Part shown: piece by piece, positions 14,788-22,641 of the stretch
Numbering within the stretch: position 1 is the first letter of the stretch
How the letters are laid out: each line of letters starts with the position of its first letter
NCBI RefSeq assembly: GCF_022829445.1
Contig: NZ_JAKSXY010000081.1
Span: forward strand, 1 to 64,000
Reading direction: 5' to 3'
Source: Methylobacterium sp. J-068
Lineage (GTDB): Bacteria > Pseudomonadota > Alphaproteobacteria > Rhizobiales > Beijerinckiaceae
DNA: 64,000 nucleotides
Notes under the pieces: generated by a model
Databases searched by the model: none
What the model was told of the DNA's origin: nothing
Seen by the model: only the letters and a program-made list of their open reading frames with translations
Translations under genes and position numbers: made by a program

Positions 14788-17361
14788 ATGGGGATGTCGA
14801 AGCGGACGCTGCGGAGCAGCCTGCTCCTTTCCGTGGCTCTGATGCCCGGCGCCGCGTTGGCGCAGGGCGCGGGCGGCCAGCAGTCGGTGAGCCTGGACGA
14901 GCTCAGCGTCGTGGCGACGACGCCCGTGGGCGCGATCGGCGACTCCCTCTACCGGGGACCCGTGACGCAGGGGCCCGGCGGCCAGCTGCCGGTGGTGGCC
15001 GAGCCGCGGCTGAGGGGCGGCGCCCAGCCGCTCTACAAGATTCCCAGCACCGTCGAGACGGTGACGGCGGCCGACCTGGACGTGGATCGCGGCACCTTCA
15101 ACGCGGTGGCCACGCTCGCGCGCCGCACGCCGGGCCTCAACCTGTCCGACTCCCAGGGCAACAACAATCGCCTGGACATCAATTATCGCGGCTTCCAGGC
15201 CTCTCCGGTGACGGGCGTGCCGCAGGGGCTGGCCGTCTACCAGAACGGCGTGCGCATCAACGAGGCCTTCGGCGACACCGTCAACCTCGACCTGATCCCG
15301 CCCTCGGCGATCCAGCGCATCGACGTGGTGACGAGCAACCCGGTCTTCGGCCTCAACGCGCTGGGCGGCGCCATCAACATCCAGATGAAGAACGGCTTCA
15401 CCTGGCAGGGCACCGACGTCACCGTGCTCGGCGGCTCGGACGGCCGCATCGCCGGCGGCCTCGAATACGGCAAGATGATCGGCCCGTGGAGCTTCTACTT
15501 CAACGGCGACGGCCTCAACGACCGCGGCTGGCGCTACCAGTCGCCGAGCACGATCGGGCGCATCTACACCGACCTCGGCTACCGCACCCTCGATTCCGAA
15601 TTTCACCTGATCGGCAACTTCGCCCGCACGTTCTTCGGCGCCGCCGCCGCGACGCCGGTCGACTTCACCCATGTCGATCCGCGCGCGATCTTCACCTACC
15701 CGCAGACCACCACCACCCAGCTTGGCACCCTGCAGGTGACCGGCCGGGTCGACATCTCCCCGACCTGGGATCTCGCCGGCAACGCCTATTTCCGCCGCTT
15801 CAGCCAGCAATACGTCGACGGCAACGACGCGGAGTTCGAGCGCTGCGGCAGCTCGTGCTCGACCCCCAACGCCCTGCGCTTCGATGACGACAACTTCCCC
15901 AACGTGGCGTTCGATCAACTCCGCCTGCGCGGCGCCAACGGACAGTTGATCAACGCCACCCGTCTGGCCGGCTCCAACCGTCTGGTCCCCTACGGCACCC
16001 TCGACGTGACGAAGACCGAGGCGACCGGCTACGGCGGCTCGCTCCAGGCGGCCAACCGCGACCGCGTGTTCGGGTTCAACAACAGCTTCGTCGTCGGCGG
16101 CAGCATCGATGTGGCGGATTACAGCTACAAGTCGTCGAGCACGCTCGGCATCATCAATCCGGACCTGTCGGTGACCACCAATCCGAACAACCCGACCTAC
16201 GGGTTCGTCGAGGGGCTCGGCACCACGCTGCTGCGGACGGACGGGGCGCTCGGCATCGCGCCGAGCGCGGTGCTCGGCTCGAACCTCTACATGGGCCTTT
16301 ACGCCACCGACACCATCGATCTCACCGACGCGCTCTCGCTGACCGCCGGTGCCCGGCTGAACTTCGCCCGCGTGTCCACGCAGGACCAGACCGGGTTCTC
16401 GCCGGACGTGAACGGGACCCACTACTTCACCAAGGTCAACCCGCTCGCGGGCCTGACCTACCGGTTCACACCCGGCTTCTCGCTCTTCGGCAGCTACTCG
16501 GAATCGAACCGCGCGCCGACGCCGCTGGAACTGGCCTGCGCCAACCCGGACCGGCCCTGCCTGCTGCCGAACTCGCTGGTCGCCGACCCGCCGCTGAAGC
16601 AGGTGACCGCCCAGAACTACGAGGTCGGCATCCGCGGCTCGATCCCGAATTTCTACGATGGCGGCCTGCTCACCTACAAGGTCTCCGCGTTCCGCAACGA
16701 CCTCGCCAACGACATCCTGCAACTCGCGACCCCCGGCAACTCGGCCCGGGGCTACTTCGTGAACGTGCCGTCGACGCGGCGCCAGGGCGTCGAGGTCGGC
16801 GCCGAGTACAGCCGTGGCGATCTCTCGGTCTACGCGAACTACGCCCTGATCGACGCCACGTTCCAGTTCACCGGCAACCTCTCCTCGCCGAACAACCCCC
16901 TCTCCACGACCGACGCCAACGGTTTTCCCGGACAGATCCTGGTGACGCCCGGCAAGCAGGTCCCGCTGATCCCCAACCACCAGTTCAAGGTCGGGTTCGA
17001 CTACACGGTCCTGCCGGGCTGGCGCTTCGGCATGAACCTTCAGGCCTTCTCCTCGTCCTACTACCGGGGCGACGAGTCGAACCTGAACCCGAAGCTGCCC
17101 GCCTACTTCGTGCTCGGCCTGAACACCTCCTATCAGGTGACCAAGAACCTGCAGGTCTTCGGCCTCATCACGAACCTGACCAACAACCGCTACACGACGT
17201 TCGGGACGTTCTTCGAGCCCGGCCTCGTCGCCAACCGCTACCTGGTCAGCGACGTCCGCACGACGACCCTGGCCCAGCCGCTCTCGATCTACGCCGGCCT
17301 GCGCTACTCCTTCGGCGCGGACCCCGTGCCGATGGCCGAGCCGATCATCCGCAAATACTGA
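14788..17361 (+). CDS. lutH: LutH: TonB-dependent receptor for lanthanide complexes
   Basis: The 857-residue outer-membrane receptor has a signal peptide (LLLSVALMPGAALA) and a TonB box (DELSVVATTP). A plug domain follows (IPSTVETVTAADLDVDRG, LARRTPGLNLSDSQGNNN, GLNALGGAINIQMK). A 22-strand-type barrel ends in GLRYSFGADPVPMAEPIIRKY. The terminal residue is Tyr rather than the common Phe, still aromatic. Gene order identifies it as lutH, the receptor that brings lanthanide-metallophore complexes across the outer membrane in Methylorubrum. The ATG at 14788 follows GAGGG by seven bases. A strong terminator follows the gene. Confidence 0.93.
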   Translation: MGMSKRTLRSSLLLSVALMPGAALAQGAGGQQSVSLDELSVVATTPVGAIGDSLYRGPVTQGPGGQLPVVAEPRLRGGAQPLYKIPSTVETVTAADLDVDRGTFNAVATLARRTPGLNLSDSQGNNNRLDINYRGFQASPVTGVPQGLAVYQNGVRINEAFGDTVNLDLIPPSAIQRIDVVTSNPVFGLNALGGAINIQMKNGFTWQGTDVTVLGGSDGRIAGGLEYGKMIGPWSFYFNGDGLNDRGWRYQSPSTIGRIYTDLGYRTLDSEFHLIGNFARTFFGAAAATPVDFTHVDPRAIFTYPQTTTTQLGTLQVTGRVDISPTWDLAGNAYFRRFSQQYVDGNDAEFERCGSSCSTPNALRFDDDNFPNVAFDQLRLRGANGQLINATRLAGSNRLVPYGTLDVTKTEATGYGGSLQAANRDRVFGFNNSFVVGGSIDVADYSYKSSSTLGIINPDLSVTTNPNNPTYGFVEGLGTTLLRTDGALGIAPSAVLGSNLYMGLYATDTIDLTDALSLTAGARLNFARVSTQDQTGFSPDVNGTHYFTKVNPLAGLTYRFTPGFSLFGSYSESNRAPTPLELACANPDRPCLLPNSLVADPPLKQVTAQNYEVGIRGSIPNFYDGGLLTYKVSAFRNDLANDILQLATPGNSARGYFVNVPSTRRQGVEVGAEYSRGDLSVYANYALIDATFQFTGNLSSPNNPLSTTDANGFPGQILVTPGKQVPLIPNHQFKVGFDYTVLPGWRFGMNLQAFSSSYYRGDESNLNPKLPAYFVLGLNTSYQVTKNLQVFGLITNLTNNRYTTFGTFFEPGLVANRYLVSDVRTTTLAQPLSIYAGLRYSFGADPVPMAEPIIRKY

Positions 17362-17384
17362 CGGCTCCTTCCTGGAGAGAATGT

Positions 17385-17424
17385 AACGGCGCGGATCCCA
17401 GGATCCGCGCCGTTCTTCGTTTGG
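17385..17424 (+). terminator. Strong terminator after lutH
   Basis: A perfect 14-bp stem AACGGCGCGGATCC/GGATCCGCGCCGTT around the bases CA is followed by CTTCGTTT. It starts 23 bases after the lutH stop. Because the stem also reads AA-to-TT, it could work for either strand. Confidence 0.85.
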
Positions 17425-17585
17425 GGGCCTCTCTACCCTGGCCGCAGGCTCGTCCATGCGGTGAGAGCACCCGGACCCGCATGATGCGGTGATCAGGCGG
17501 CGCTCCTGCGGCTATAGCCCGGGTTGGGGTCCAAAATATCCCGAAGGCACTTGCCTGATTCTCCCGATTCATCTAGATAGAGCCA

Positions 17586-17606
17586 AGTCGAGTCGCCGAC
17601 TCGACT
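17586..17606. promoter_or_regulatory. 10-bp perfect palindrome upstream of lanM
   Basis: The arms AGTCGAGTCG and CGACTCGACT flank a single C. The dyad lies 88 bases upstream of the lanM ATG. No T-tract follows, so a DNA-binding site is more likely than a terminator. It is a candidate operator for lanthanide-dependent control of lanM. Confidence 0.5.
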
Positions 17607-17650
17607 CGTCGTGACTCGGGCAGATTCCGCCTCGTCATGGCCTTCTTTTG

Positions 17651-17668
17651 AAGAACACGAATGTTCTT
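17651..17668 (+). promoter_or_regulatory. AT-rich hairpin in the lanM leader
   Basis: A perfect 7-bp inverted repeat AAGAACA/TGTTCTT with a 4-base loop CGAA ends 26 bases before the lanM start and 14 bases before its GGAG site. It could be an operator dyad at the promoter or a 5'-UTR stability hairpin. It also covers the alternative ATG at 17661, which argues against use of that start. Confidence 0.45.
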
Positions 17669-17693
17669 CCGCCTGATCTTCGGAGTATTCAGT

Positions 17694-18080
17694 ATGTCGT
17701 CTCGCCTGTCCGCCGTCGCGATCCTGACCGCGCTGCTCGGCTTCGCCGTTCCCGCCCTCGCGGCCGATGTCTCCGCCTTCGATCCGGACAAGGACGGCAC
17801 CATCGATCTCGCCGAGGCTCAGGCCGCCGCCTCCAAGAAGTTCGACATGCTCGACCCCGACAAGGACGGCACGCTCGACGCCAAGGAGCTGAACGGCCTC
17901 CTCACCGCCGCCGAGCTCAAGGCCGCCGACCCGGACAGCGACGGCACCCTCGACAAGAAGGAATACCTCGCCGTGGTGGCGGCGCGCTTCAAGGCCGCAG
18001 ACCCGGATGCCGAGGGGACCATCGACGCGAAGGAACTCTCGTCCCCCGCGGGCGCTTCTCTGGCGACCCTGCTGAAATAA
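17694..18080 (+). CDS. lanM: Lanmodulin, periplasmic lanthanide-binding EF-hand protein
   Basis: The 128-residue protein has a signal peptide (LSAVAILTALLGFAVPALA) and a mature part of about 105 residues with four EF-hand loops at 30-41, 54-65, 79-90 and 103-114. Each begins DPD, with Pro at position 2, the lanmodulin hallmark. The loops are only 12-13 residues apart, as in lanmodulin and unlike calmodulin. EF1-EF3 keep Asp at positions 1, 3, 5 and 9 and Glu at 12. EF4 (DPDAEGTIDAKE) has Glu at position 5. The ATG at 17694 follows GGAG by eight bases. Lanmodulin binds lanthanides very tightly in the periplasm and belongs with the upstream lut genes. Confidence 0.96.
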   Translation: MSSRLSAVAILTALLGFAVPALAADVSAFDPDKDGTIDLAEAQAAASKKFDMLDPDKDGTLDAKELNGLLTAAELKAADPDSDGTLDKKEYLAVVAARFKAADPDAEGTIDAKELSSPAGASLATLLK

Positions 18081-18121
18081 GGCTGCCCGTCGGGGCGGCC
18101 GCCCCATCCGGAGAGCCCTTC

Positions 18122-18475
18122 ATGCGTTTCGTCCTGCCGGCCGCCCTCGCCCTGCTCGGTACCGCCGGGCCCGTCCTCGCCTCGTCCTGCTCCGAGCAGA
18201 TCGCCACGATCGAGCGCCGCCTCGACAGTGCCGGCGCGGAGCAGGTGACCGGCAAGGAGCCGGCCGGCGGCCCGACCTCCTCGCACTCGGACAAGGCCCT
18301 CGATCACGCGCCGAAGGGCAAGCCGACCGATCCGTCGACCACGGCCAGCGCCGGCGGCGTCTCCGACGCCCGCGACCTGATCAAGAAGGCTCGCGCGCAG
18401 GACAAGGCCGGCGACATGAAGGGCTGCGAGGACACGATGACGGAGGCCAAGAAGAAAGCCGGCGCGCTGCCGTAG
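18122..18475 (+). CDS. Small secreted LutD-like protein downstream of lanM
   Basis: The 117-residue product has a signal peptide (LPAALALLGTAGPVLA) and then a Cys-containing helix (SSCSEQIATIERRLD). A Gly/Ser/His-containing linker of about 45 residues follows, then a second helix pair with Cys (LIKKARAQDKAGDMKGCEDTMTEAKK). The Cys-helix/helix-Cys pattern and the residues around it resemble LutD, expanded by the linker. It follows lanM by 41 bases and shares its terminator, so it is probably co-transcribed. Its function is unknown; a role in lanthanide handling is inferred from position only. Confidence 0.78.
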   Translation: MRFVLPAALALLGTAGPVLASSCSEQIATIERRLDSAGAEQVTGKEPAGGPTSSHSDKALDHAPKGKPTDPSTTASAGGVSDARDLIKKARAQDKAGDMKGCEDTMTEAKKKAGALP

Positions 18476-18508
18476 GCCGGTTTCCGTCCCGTCGACCGGC
18501 CACGAATC

Positions 18509-18542
18509 AAAGGGCCGCGCCTCCCGGGAGGCGCGGCCCTTT
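18509..18542. terminator. Terminator closing the lanM unit
   Basis: A perfect palindrome of two 17-base arms (AAAGGGCCGCGCCTCCC and its complement) starts 33 bases after the stop. It begins with A bases and ends TTT, so it can serve lanM on one strand and the convergent sugar transferase gene on the other. Confidence 0.8.
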
Positions 18543-18596
18543 GCGTGTCGGGTGCCTGTGGCCAGCGCGCGGCCTGCCGGCACCGGGCTGGTGGGA

Positions 18597-20123
18597 TCAA
18601 TACGCGTTCTTGGTGCGGAACAGCGAGATCGGGGTCGCGAACATGATCCGGATGTCGAACAGGATCGACCAGTTCTCGATGTAGTGCAGGTCGTGCTCGA
18701 CGCGCTTCTGGATCTTGTCGCTGGTGTCGGTCTCGCCGCGCCAGCCGTTGACCTGGGCCCAGCCGGTGATGCCGGGCTTGACCTTGTGGCGGGCGAAGTA
18801 CCCGTCCACGACTTGATCGTAGAGGGTGTTGGCGGCCTTGGCCTGGAGGGCGTGAGGGCGGGGACCGACCAGGGACAGCTCGCCCTTGATGACGTTGAAG
18901 AGCTGCGGCAGCTCGTCGAGAGAGGTCTTGCGGATGAAGCGGCCCACGCGGGTCACGCGGGGATCATCGCGCGTCACCAGCTTGGCGGCGCCCGCATCGC
19001 TCTGGTTCACGTACATCGAGCGGAACTTGTAGACCTCGATCAACTCGTTGTTGAAGCCGTAGCGCTTCTGCCGGAACAGGACCGGACCCGGGGAGGTGAG
19101 GCGCACGGCCAGGGCCACGCCGAGCATCACGGGAGCCAGCGCCAGCAGCATCGCGAGCCCGACCACGCGGTCGAAGATGTTCTTGGCGACGATGTCCCAA
19201 TCGGCCATCGGCTTGTCGAACACGTCGAGAACGGGCACCGCGCCGAGGTAGGAATAGGCGCGCGGACGCAGGCGCAGCTTCGAGGCCTGGGCCGAGAGGC
19301 GGATGTCGATCGGCAGGACCCAGAGCTTGGCCAGCATCTGCAGGATGCGATCCTCGGCGGCGATCGGGATCGTGAAGATGATGAGGTCGAGGCGCGTGCT
19401 GCGCGCATAGGCGACGAGATCGTTCACGGTCCCGAGCTTCGGGTAGCCGGCCACGACGGTGTCCGACCGCATGTCGCCGCGATCGTCGAACACGCCGACG
19501 ATGCGCACACCGCACTCGGATTGCGCGTCGAGGGCGCGGATCAGGTCCTCGGCCACGGGGCCGCCGCCGACGATCGCGGTGCGCCGGTCGAGATGGCCGC
19601 GCTGGCGCTGCGAATCGATGAAGCGGGTCAGGGCGAAGCGCCCGACCGCCAGGCTCGCGAGTCCGCCGAGGTAGAAGCTCGCCAGCCAGACGCGGGAATA
19701 ATGATCCGCGATCTTGGCGAAGACCATCACGGTGGCGACGATGAGGAAGGCGAGGGACCAGGCGCCGGCCAGGCGCAGGGCCGACCCCGCCAGCGAGCGG
19801 AACGCCCCCATGCGATAGGCGCCGGTGGCCTGGAGCAGGAACGGCGCGAGGACCGCGACGCCGAGTGTCGCCGCCAGATAGCGCGGCGAGAGGGGGACGA
19901 TCCCGGCGAGCTGAACCTGATGCACGCCGACGCCGACCATCGCGATCAGCGCGAATTCGGCGATCCGGACGCAGCCGGCCAGCACCACCGGCGACAGCAG
20001 GGCCGGCGGCGCCGGACGCGCCAGGGCCTCGGCGGGCAGCATCGCGGGGCTCGGCTTGGCGTCGGCCTGGGGGCCGAACCGGCCGGCCGCATCCAGCAGA
20101 TCACGGACATCGAAGGCGCTCAT
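18597..20123 (-). CDS. Undecaprenyl-phosphate sugar phosphotransferase (exopolysaccharide initiation, WcaJ type)
   Basis: The 508-residue protein has four to five N-terminal membrane segments (about residues 45-175) and a Rossmann-like middle ([27 protein letters not shown]). It ends in a bacterial sugar transferase domain with a re-entrant membrane helix, [19 protein letters not shown] and the catalytic region [26 protein letters not shown]. It transfers a sugar-1-phosphate (often glucose) from UDP-sugar to undecaprenyl phosphate, the first step of exopolysaccharide assembly. ATG 20123 follows GGAAG by seven bases; an upstream in-frame start would add an uncharged-to-basic tail without a ribosome site. 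It opens the polysaccharide gene region. Confidence 0.92.
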   Translation of the reverse strand: MSAFDVRDLLDAAGRFGPQADAKPSPAMLPAEALARPAPPALLSPVVLAGCVRIAEFALIAMVGVGVHQVQLAGIVPLSPRYLAATLGVAVLAPFLLQATGAYRMGAFRSLAGSALRLAGAWSLAFLIVATVMVFAKIADHYSRVWLASFYLGGLASLAVGRFALTRFIDSQRQRGHLDRRTAIVGGGPVAEDLIRALDAQSECGVRIVGVFDDRGDMRSDTVVAGYPKLGTVNDLVAYARSTRLDLIIFTIPIAAEDRILQMLAKLWVLPIDIRLSAQASKLRLRPRAYSYLGAVPVLDVFDKPMADWDIVAKNIFDRVVGLAMLLALAPVMLGVALAVRLTSPGPVLFRQKRYGFNNELIEVYKFRSMYVNQSDAGAAKLVTRDDPRVTRVGRFIRKTSLDELPQLFNVIKGELSLVGPRPHALQAKAANTLYDQVVDGYFARHKVKPGITGWAQVNGWRGETDTSDKIQKRVEHDLHYIENWSILFDIRIMFATPISLFRTKNAY

Positions 20124-20299
20124 GACTGGCTTCCGGGTTTCAGGCGCACGAGGATCGAGGGCGGGATGTCGGGGCAGGGAAGGAAGCGGAGCCACTCATG
20201 ATCCGGTTGCTCCGTTCGGGATGGCGGATCTGGGCCCCGCTCAGGCGCCGCGCGGGCTGAGCGAGACCGTCTTTCGCTTCGAATCGAGCGGAGACGGTC

Positions 20300-21532
20300 T
20301 CACGGGGCGGTGGGAGCGATCGCCGGGCGGGTGCCATCCGCCCTTGCGCGCAGGGCGGCGGCGTAACCCGAGAGCACGTCCGAACCCATCCGGGTCATCG
20401 AGAACCGCGCCTTGACCGAGGCGGCGAGCCCTTCGAAGCGCAGGCGCCGGGCCTCGGGCTCCTCGTCGAGGACCTTCGCGATGGCACCGGCGAGGGCCTT
20501 TCCGTCACGGGCCGGCACGAGTTCCGTGGCTGCGGGTCCGAAGATCTCGGGGATGCCGCCGACATTGGTGGCGACCAGGGGCTGGCGGGCGGCGGCGGCC
20601 TCCAGCACCACGTAGGGGAGGGACTCGGCCAGCGACGGCACGACCATGACCCGCCCGCGGGCCAGCACCGCCCGGATGGCCTGGGGCGGCTCGAACGCCA
20701 CCGCGTCGCCGAGCCCCATCTCCACCACGCGGTCGGCGAGCACGTCCGCGTCCGGGCCGGAGCCCACCATGAGGAGGCGCAGGGGGCGCCCCTCGGCACG
20801 CAGGCGCAGGAGCGCGTCGAGGAGGAAGGGCACGCCCTTGGCGTCGCGCAATTCGCCGACATAGAGCAGGTCGTAGCGGTCCTCGGCGGGCACCACGGGC
20901 GCGAATTCGGCCTCGCTGATGCCGTTATGGACGATGCGGGTGATGCGGCGCGGGTCGCCCGCATAGGCGCGGTGACGACCGGCGACGTACTCGCTCTCGA
21001 ACAGGAACACGTCCGTGCGTAGGGCGAGGGCGCGCTCGATGCCCATGTAGAGCCGATGGCGCAGGGTTCCGGGCTTGTAGTTGTAACTGCCGCCATGGGG
21101 CGTGTAGGCGCGAACCGGCGCCCCGCCCCGCACGAGGGCGAGGCGGGCGTAGACGCCGCCCTTGGCGCCGTGGCCGTGGAGCACCGTGGCGCCGACCGCC
21201 TCGGCGCGGCGCGCGATGGCACGAAGCGCCCGGAGATCCGAGGGATGCGGGTTGCGCCGCATCGGCGTGCGCGTGACGCCGAGGGCGAGGCTCGGCGCGA
21301 GTTCGGCCAGCGCACGGGCGGCTCGCTCTCCGCCGGTGGAGGCGTCGCAGACGATGCCGACCCGGTGCCCGGCCGCCGCCTGGAGGCGGGCGAGATCGAC
21401 GACGTGCCGGAACAGGCCGCCGACCGGCGCGCGGAAGACGTGCAGGATCCGCTGCTCGGGCAGGCCGCCCATGGCGTTCACGACCGGCACGGATCCGCCG
21501 GACTCGGTATGATCGAGGGCGAACGCACTCAC
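20300..21532 (-). CDS. Glycosyltransferase family 4 (GT-B) protein
   Basis: The 410-residue protein shows a GT-B fold. The N-terminal domain begins ILHVFRAPVGGLFRHVVDLARLQ, with HGHGAKGGVYARLAL and YTPHGGSYNYKPG. The C-terminal GT1-type domain carries LLYVGELRDAKGVPFLLDALLRL, LLMVGSGPD and the nucleotide-sugar motif PSLAESLPYVVLEAAAARQPLVATNVGGIPE with the E-x7-E-type spacing. The GTG at 21532 was chosen for its GGAGGAG site six bases upstream; ATG 21472 is the alternative. It probably adds a sugar to the lipid-linked exopolysaccharide repeat. Donor and acceptor are unknown. Confidence 0.9.
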   Translation of the reverse strand: MSAFALDHTESGGSVPVVNAMGGLPEQRILHVFRAPVGGLFRHVVDLARLQAAAGHRVGIVCDASTGGERAARALAELAPSLALGVTRTPMRRNPHPSDLRALRAIARRAEAVGATVLHGHGAKGGVYARLALVRGGAPVRAYTPHGGSYNYKPGTLRHRLYMGIERALALRTDVFLFESEYVAGRHRAYAGDPRRITRIVHNGISEAEFAPVVPAEDRYDLLYVGELRDAKGVPFLLDALLRLRAEGRPLRLLMVGSGPDADVLADRVVEMGLGDAVAFEPPQAIRAVLARGRVMVVPSLAESLPYVVLEAAAARQPLVATNVGGIPEIFGPAATELVPARDGKALAGAIAKVLDEEPEARRLRFEGLAASVKARFSMTRMGSDVLSGYAAALRARADGTRPAIAPTAP

Positions 21533-21860
21533 GACAGGCTCCTCCACGCGACGTCGCACGAGCGGTTGGGACGCTCGGGCGTGGCCTGATCCTGGCGCTG
21601 GAGAAGTGGGCGGATCGTTAAGGTCGGTGGCCCCCGGGCGGCCCGAAGCCGCCGCCGGGACCCGAATGGGCGCAATTATTCGTGATGCGGTTAGGCGATT
21701 CCTAACTGCGCGCGAAGGAAGCCCCGCATCGGCACGGCCACGCCGCGCCTCGGCCTTCCCGGCCGATTCGGCGTTCTCACACCCGACCTCGATGCGCATG
21801 ACTCATCGAGGTCTGCCCGCGCGACTGCGGGCGTCCGCCGAACCGCGATTAGACCGGGTC
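21533..21860. other. Promoter region of the glycosyltransferase gene
   Basis: This 328-base gap lies between two minus-strand genes. It holds a less GC-rich patch at 21670-21710 with a dyad and a motif shared with 26264-26282 (see the next entry). The remainder is GC-rich without recognisable coding sequence. Confidence 0.4.
21674..21706. promoter_or_regulatory. Candidate EPS regulatory element with dyad
   Basis: The segment has the block AATTATTCGTGATGCGG (21674-21690) directly against the dyad GTTAGG-CGATT-CCTAAC (21690-21706). A near copy of the first block occurs at 26264-26282 before another polysaccharide gene. It is about 140 bases upstream of the glycosyltransferase start. Confidence 0.4.
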
Positions 21861-22433
21861 TCAGAAGAACCGCTCCTTGATCACGATGGTGTCGCCCGGG
21901 CGCACCGGGTAGGTCATCGGCACGATGCCCGAGACGAGGCCGCCGCTGCCCTCGCGGGTGAGCACGGCGTAGTCGCGCGCGGCGCGGGGGCCGAAACCGG
22001 CGGCGATCGCCACCGCGGTCTCGACGGCCATGCCGTTGACGTAAGGGTACTGGCCGGAGGTCGTGACCTCGCCCAGGATGTAGAACGGACGGTAGGCGTC
22101 GACCTCGACGGTGACGTGGGGCTCGCGCACGAAGCCCGAGGCGAGCTTGGTCTCGATGGTGCGCGCCGCCTGGCTCGTCGGCTGGCCGCCCACCTTCACG
22201 AGGCCGATGAGCGGCATGGCGATGTTGCCCGCCCCATCCACGGCGTAGATGTTCGAGAGGTTGTCCTGGCCGAAGACGATGACGCGCAGGCGGTCACCGG
22301 CCGAGAGGGTGTAGCGCGCGCCGATGGAGCCGGTGCCGGTGGCGTCGAGTTGATCGGTCCGGAAATCCGGACGCAGGCAGCCCCCGAGCGCCAGGCTCGA
22401 CGAGAGAGCTAAGAGAAGTGATCGCCGGTTCAT
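21861..22433 (-). CDS. Polysaccharide export lipoprotein (Wza/OtnA-like)
   Basis: The 190-residue protein has a lipoprotein signal with lipobox LALGGC (Cys near residue 19). The poly-export domain begins YTLSAGDRLRVIVFGQDNLS. A SLBB-type segment follows (YILGEVTTSGQYPYVNGMAVETAVAIAAGF). It is shorter than E. coli Wza (about 380) but normal for alphaproteobacterial ExoF/Gum-type export proteins. It forms the periplasmic/outer-membrane channel part of the export machine. ATG 22433 was preferred; two GTG codons directly precede it. It is divergent from the chain-length gene at 22642, its expected partner. Confidence 0.9.
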   Translation of the reverse strand: MNRRSLLLALSSSLALGGCLRPDFRTDQLDATGTGSIGARYTLSAGDRLRVIVFGQDNLSNIYAVDGAGNIAMPLIGLVKVGGQPTSQAARTIETKLASGFVREPHVTVEVDAYRPFYILGEVTTSGQYPYVNGMAVETAVAIAAGFGPRAARDYAVLTREGSGGLVSGIVPMTYPVRPGDTIVIKERFF

Positions 22434-22641
22434 CACCACTGCCGCCGTGTGAAAGGTACGCTGCGAGACCTACGGCGATATGGTTAACGAAGACTGACGT
22501 CCCGGGGATGCCACGGCCCGATCCCACAATCGACGCGATCGAGATCATGCGCTTAACGTCTGATCAATCTTAACGCGCTCTATTCGTGGATACGCCGGCC
22601 GTGTCGCGGTCGACATCCTTGCCTTGCGTAAAGATCGAGCC

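Larger units (their letters stand above)
17362..17693. other. lutH-lanM intergenic region
   Basis: These 332 bases contain the lutH terminator, then a stretch with no gene, then two inverted repeats close to lanM (17586-17606 and 17651-17668). The lanM promoter should lie between them or just upstream. The terminator implies that lanM is transcribed separately from lutH, which fits the strong independent expression known for lanmodulin. Confidence 0.5.

Noticed and set aside
14725..17457. A 910-codon open frame opposite lutH
   Set aside because: Composition is the typical Val/Gly/Arg/His-rich antisense artefact; the plus strand encodes an intact TonB receptor with signal peptide and TonB box.
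17661..17693. Upstream ATG as the lanM start
   Set aside because: It lies inside a hairpin, lacks a good ribosome site and adds 11 residues before a normal signal peptide; ATG 17694 has GGAG eight bases upstream.
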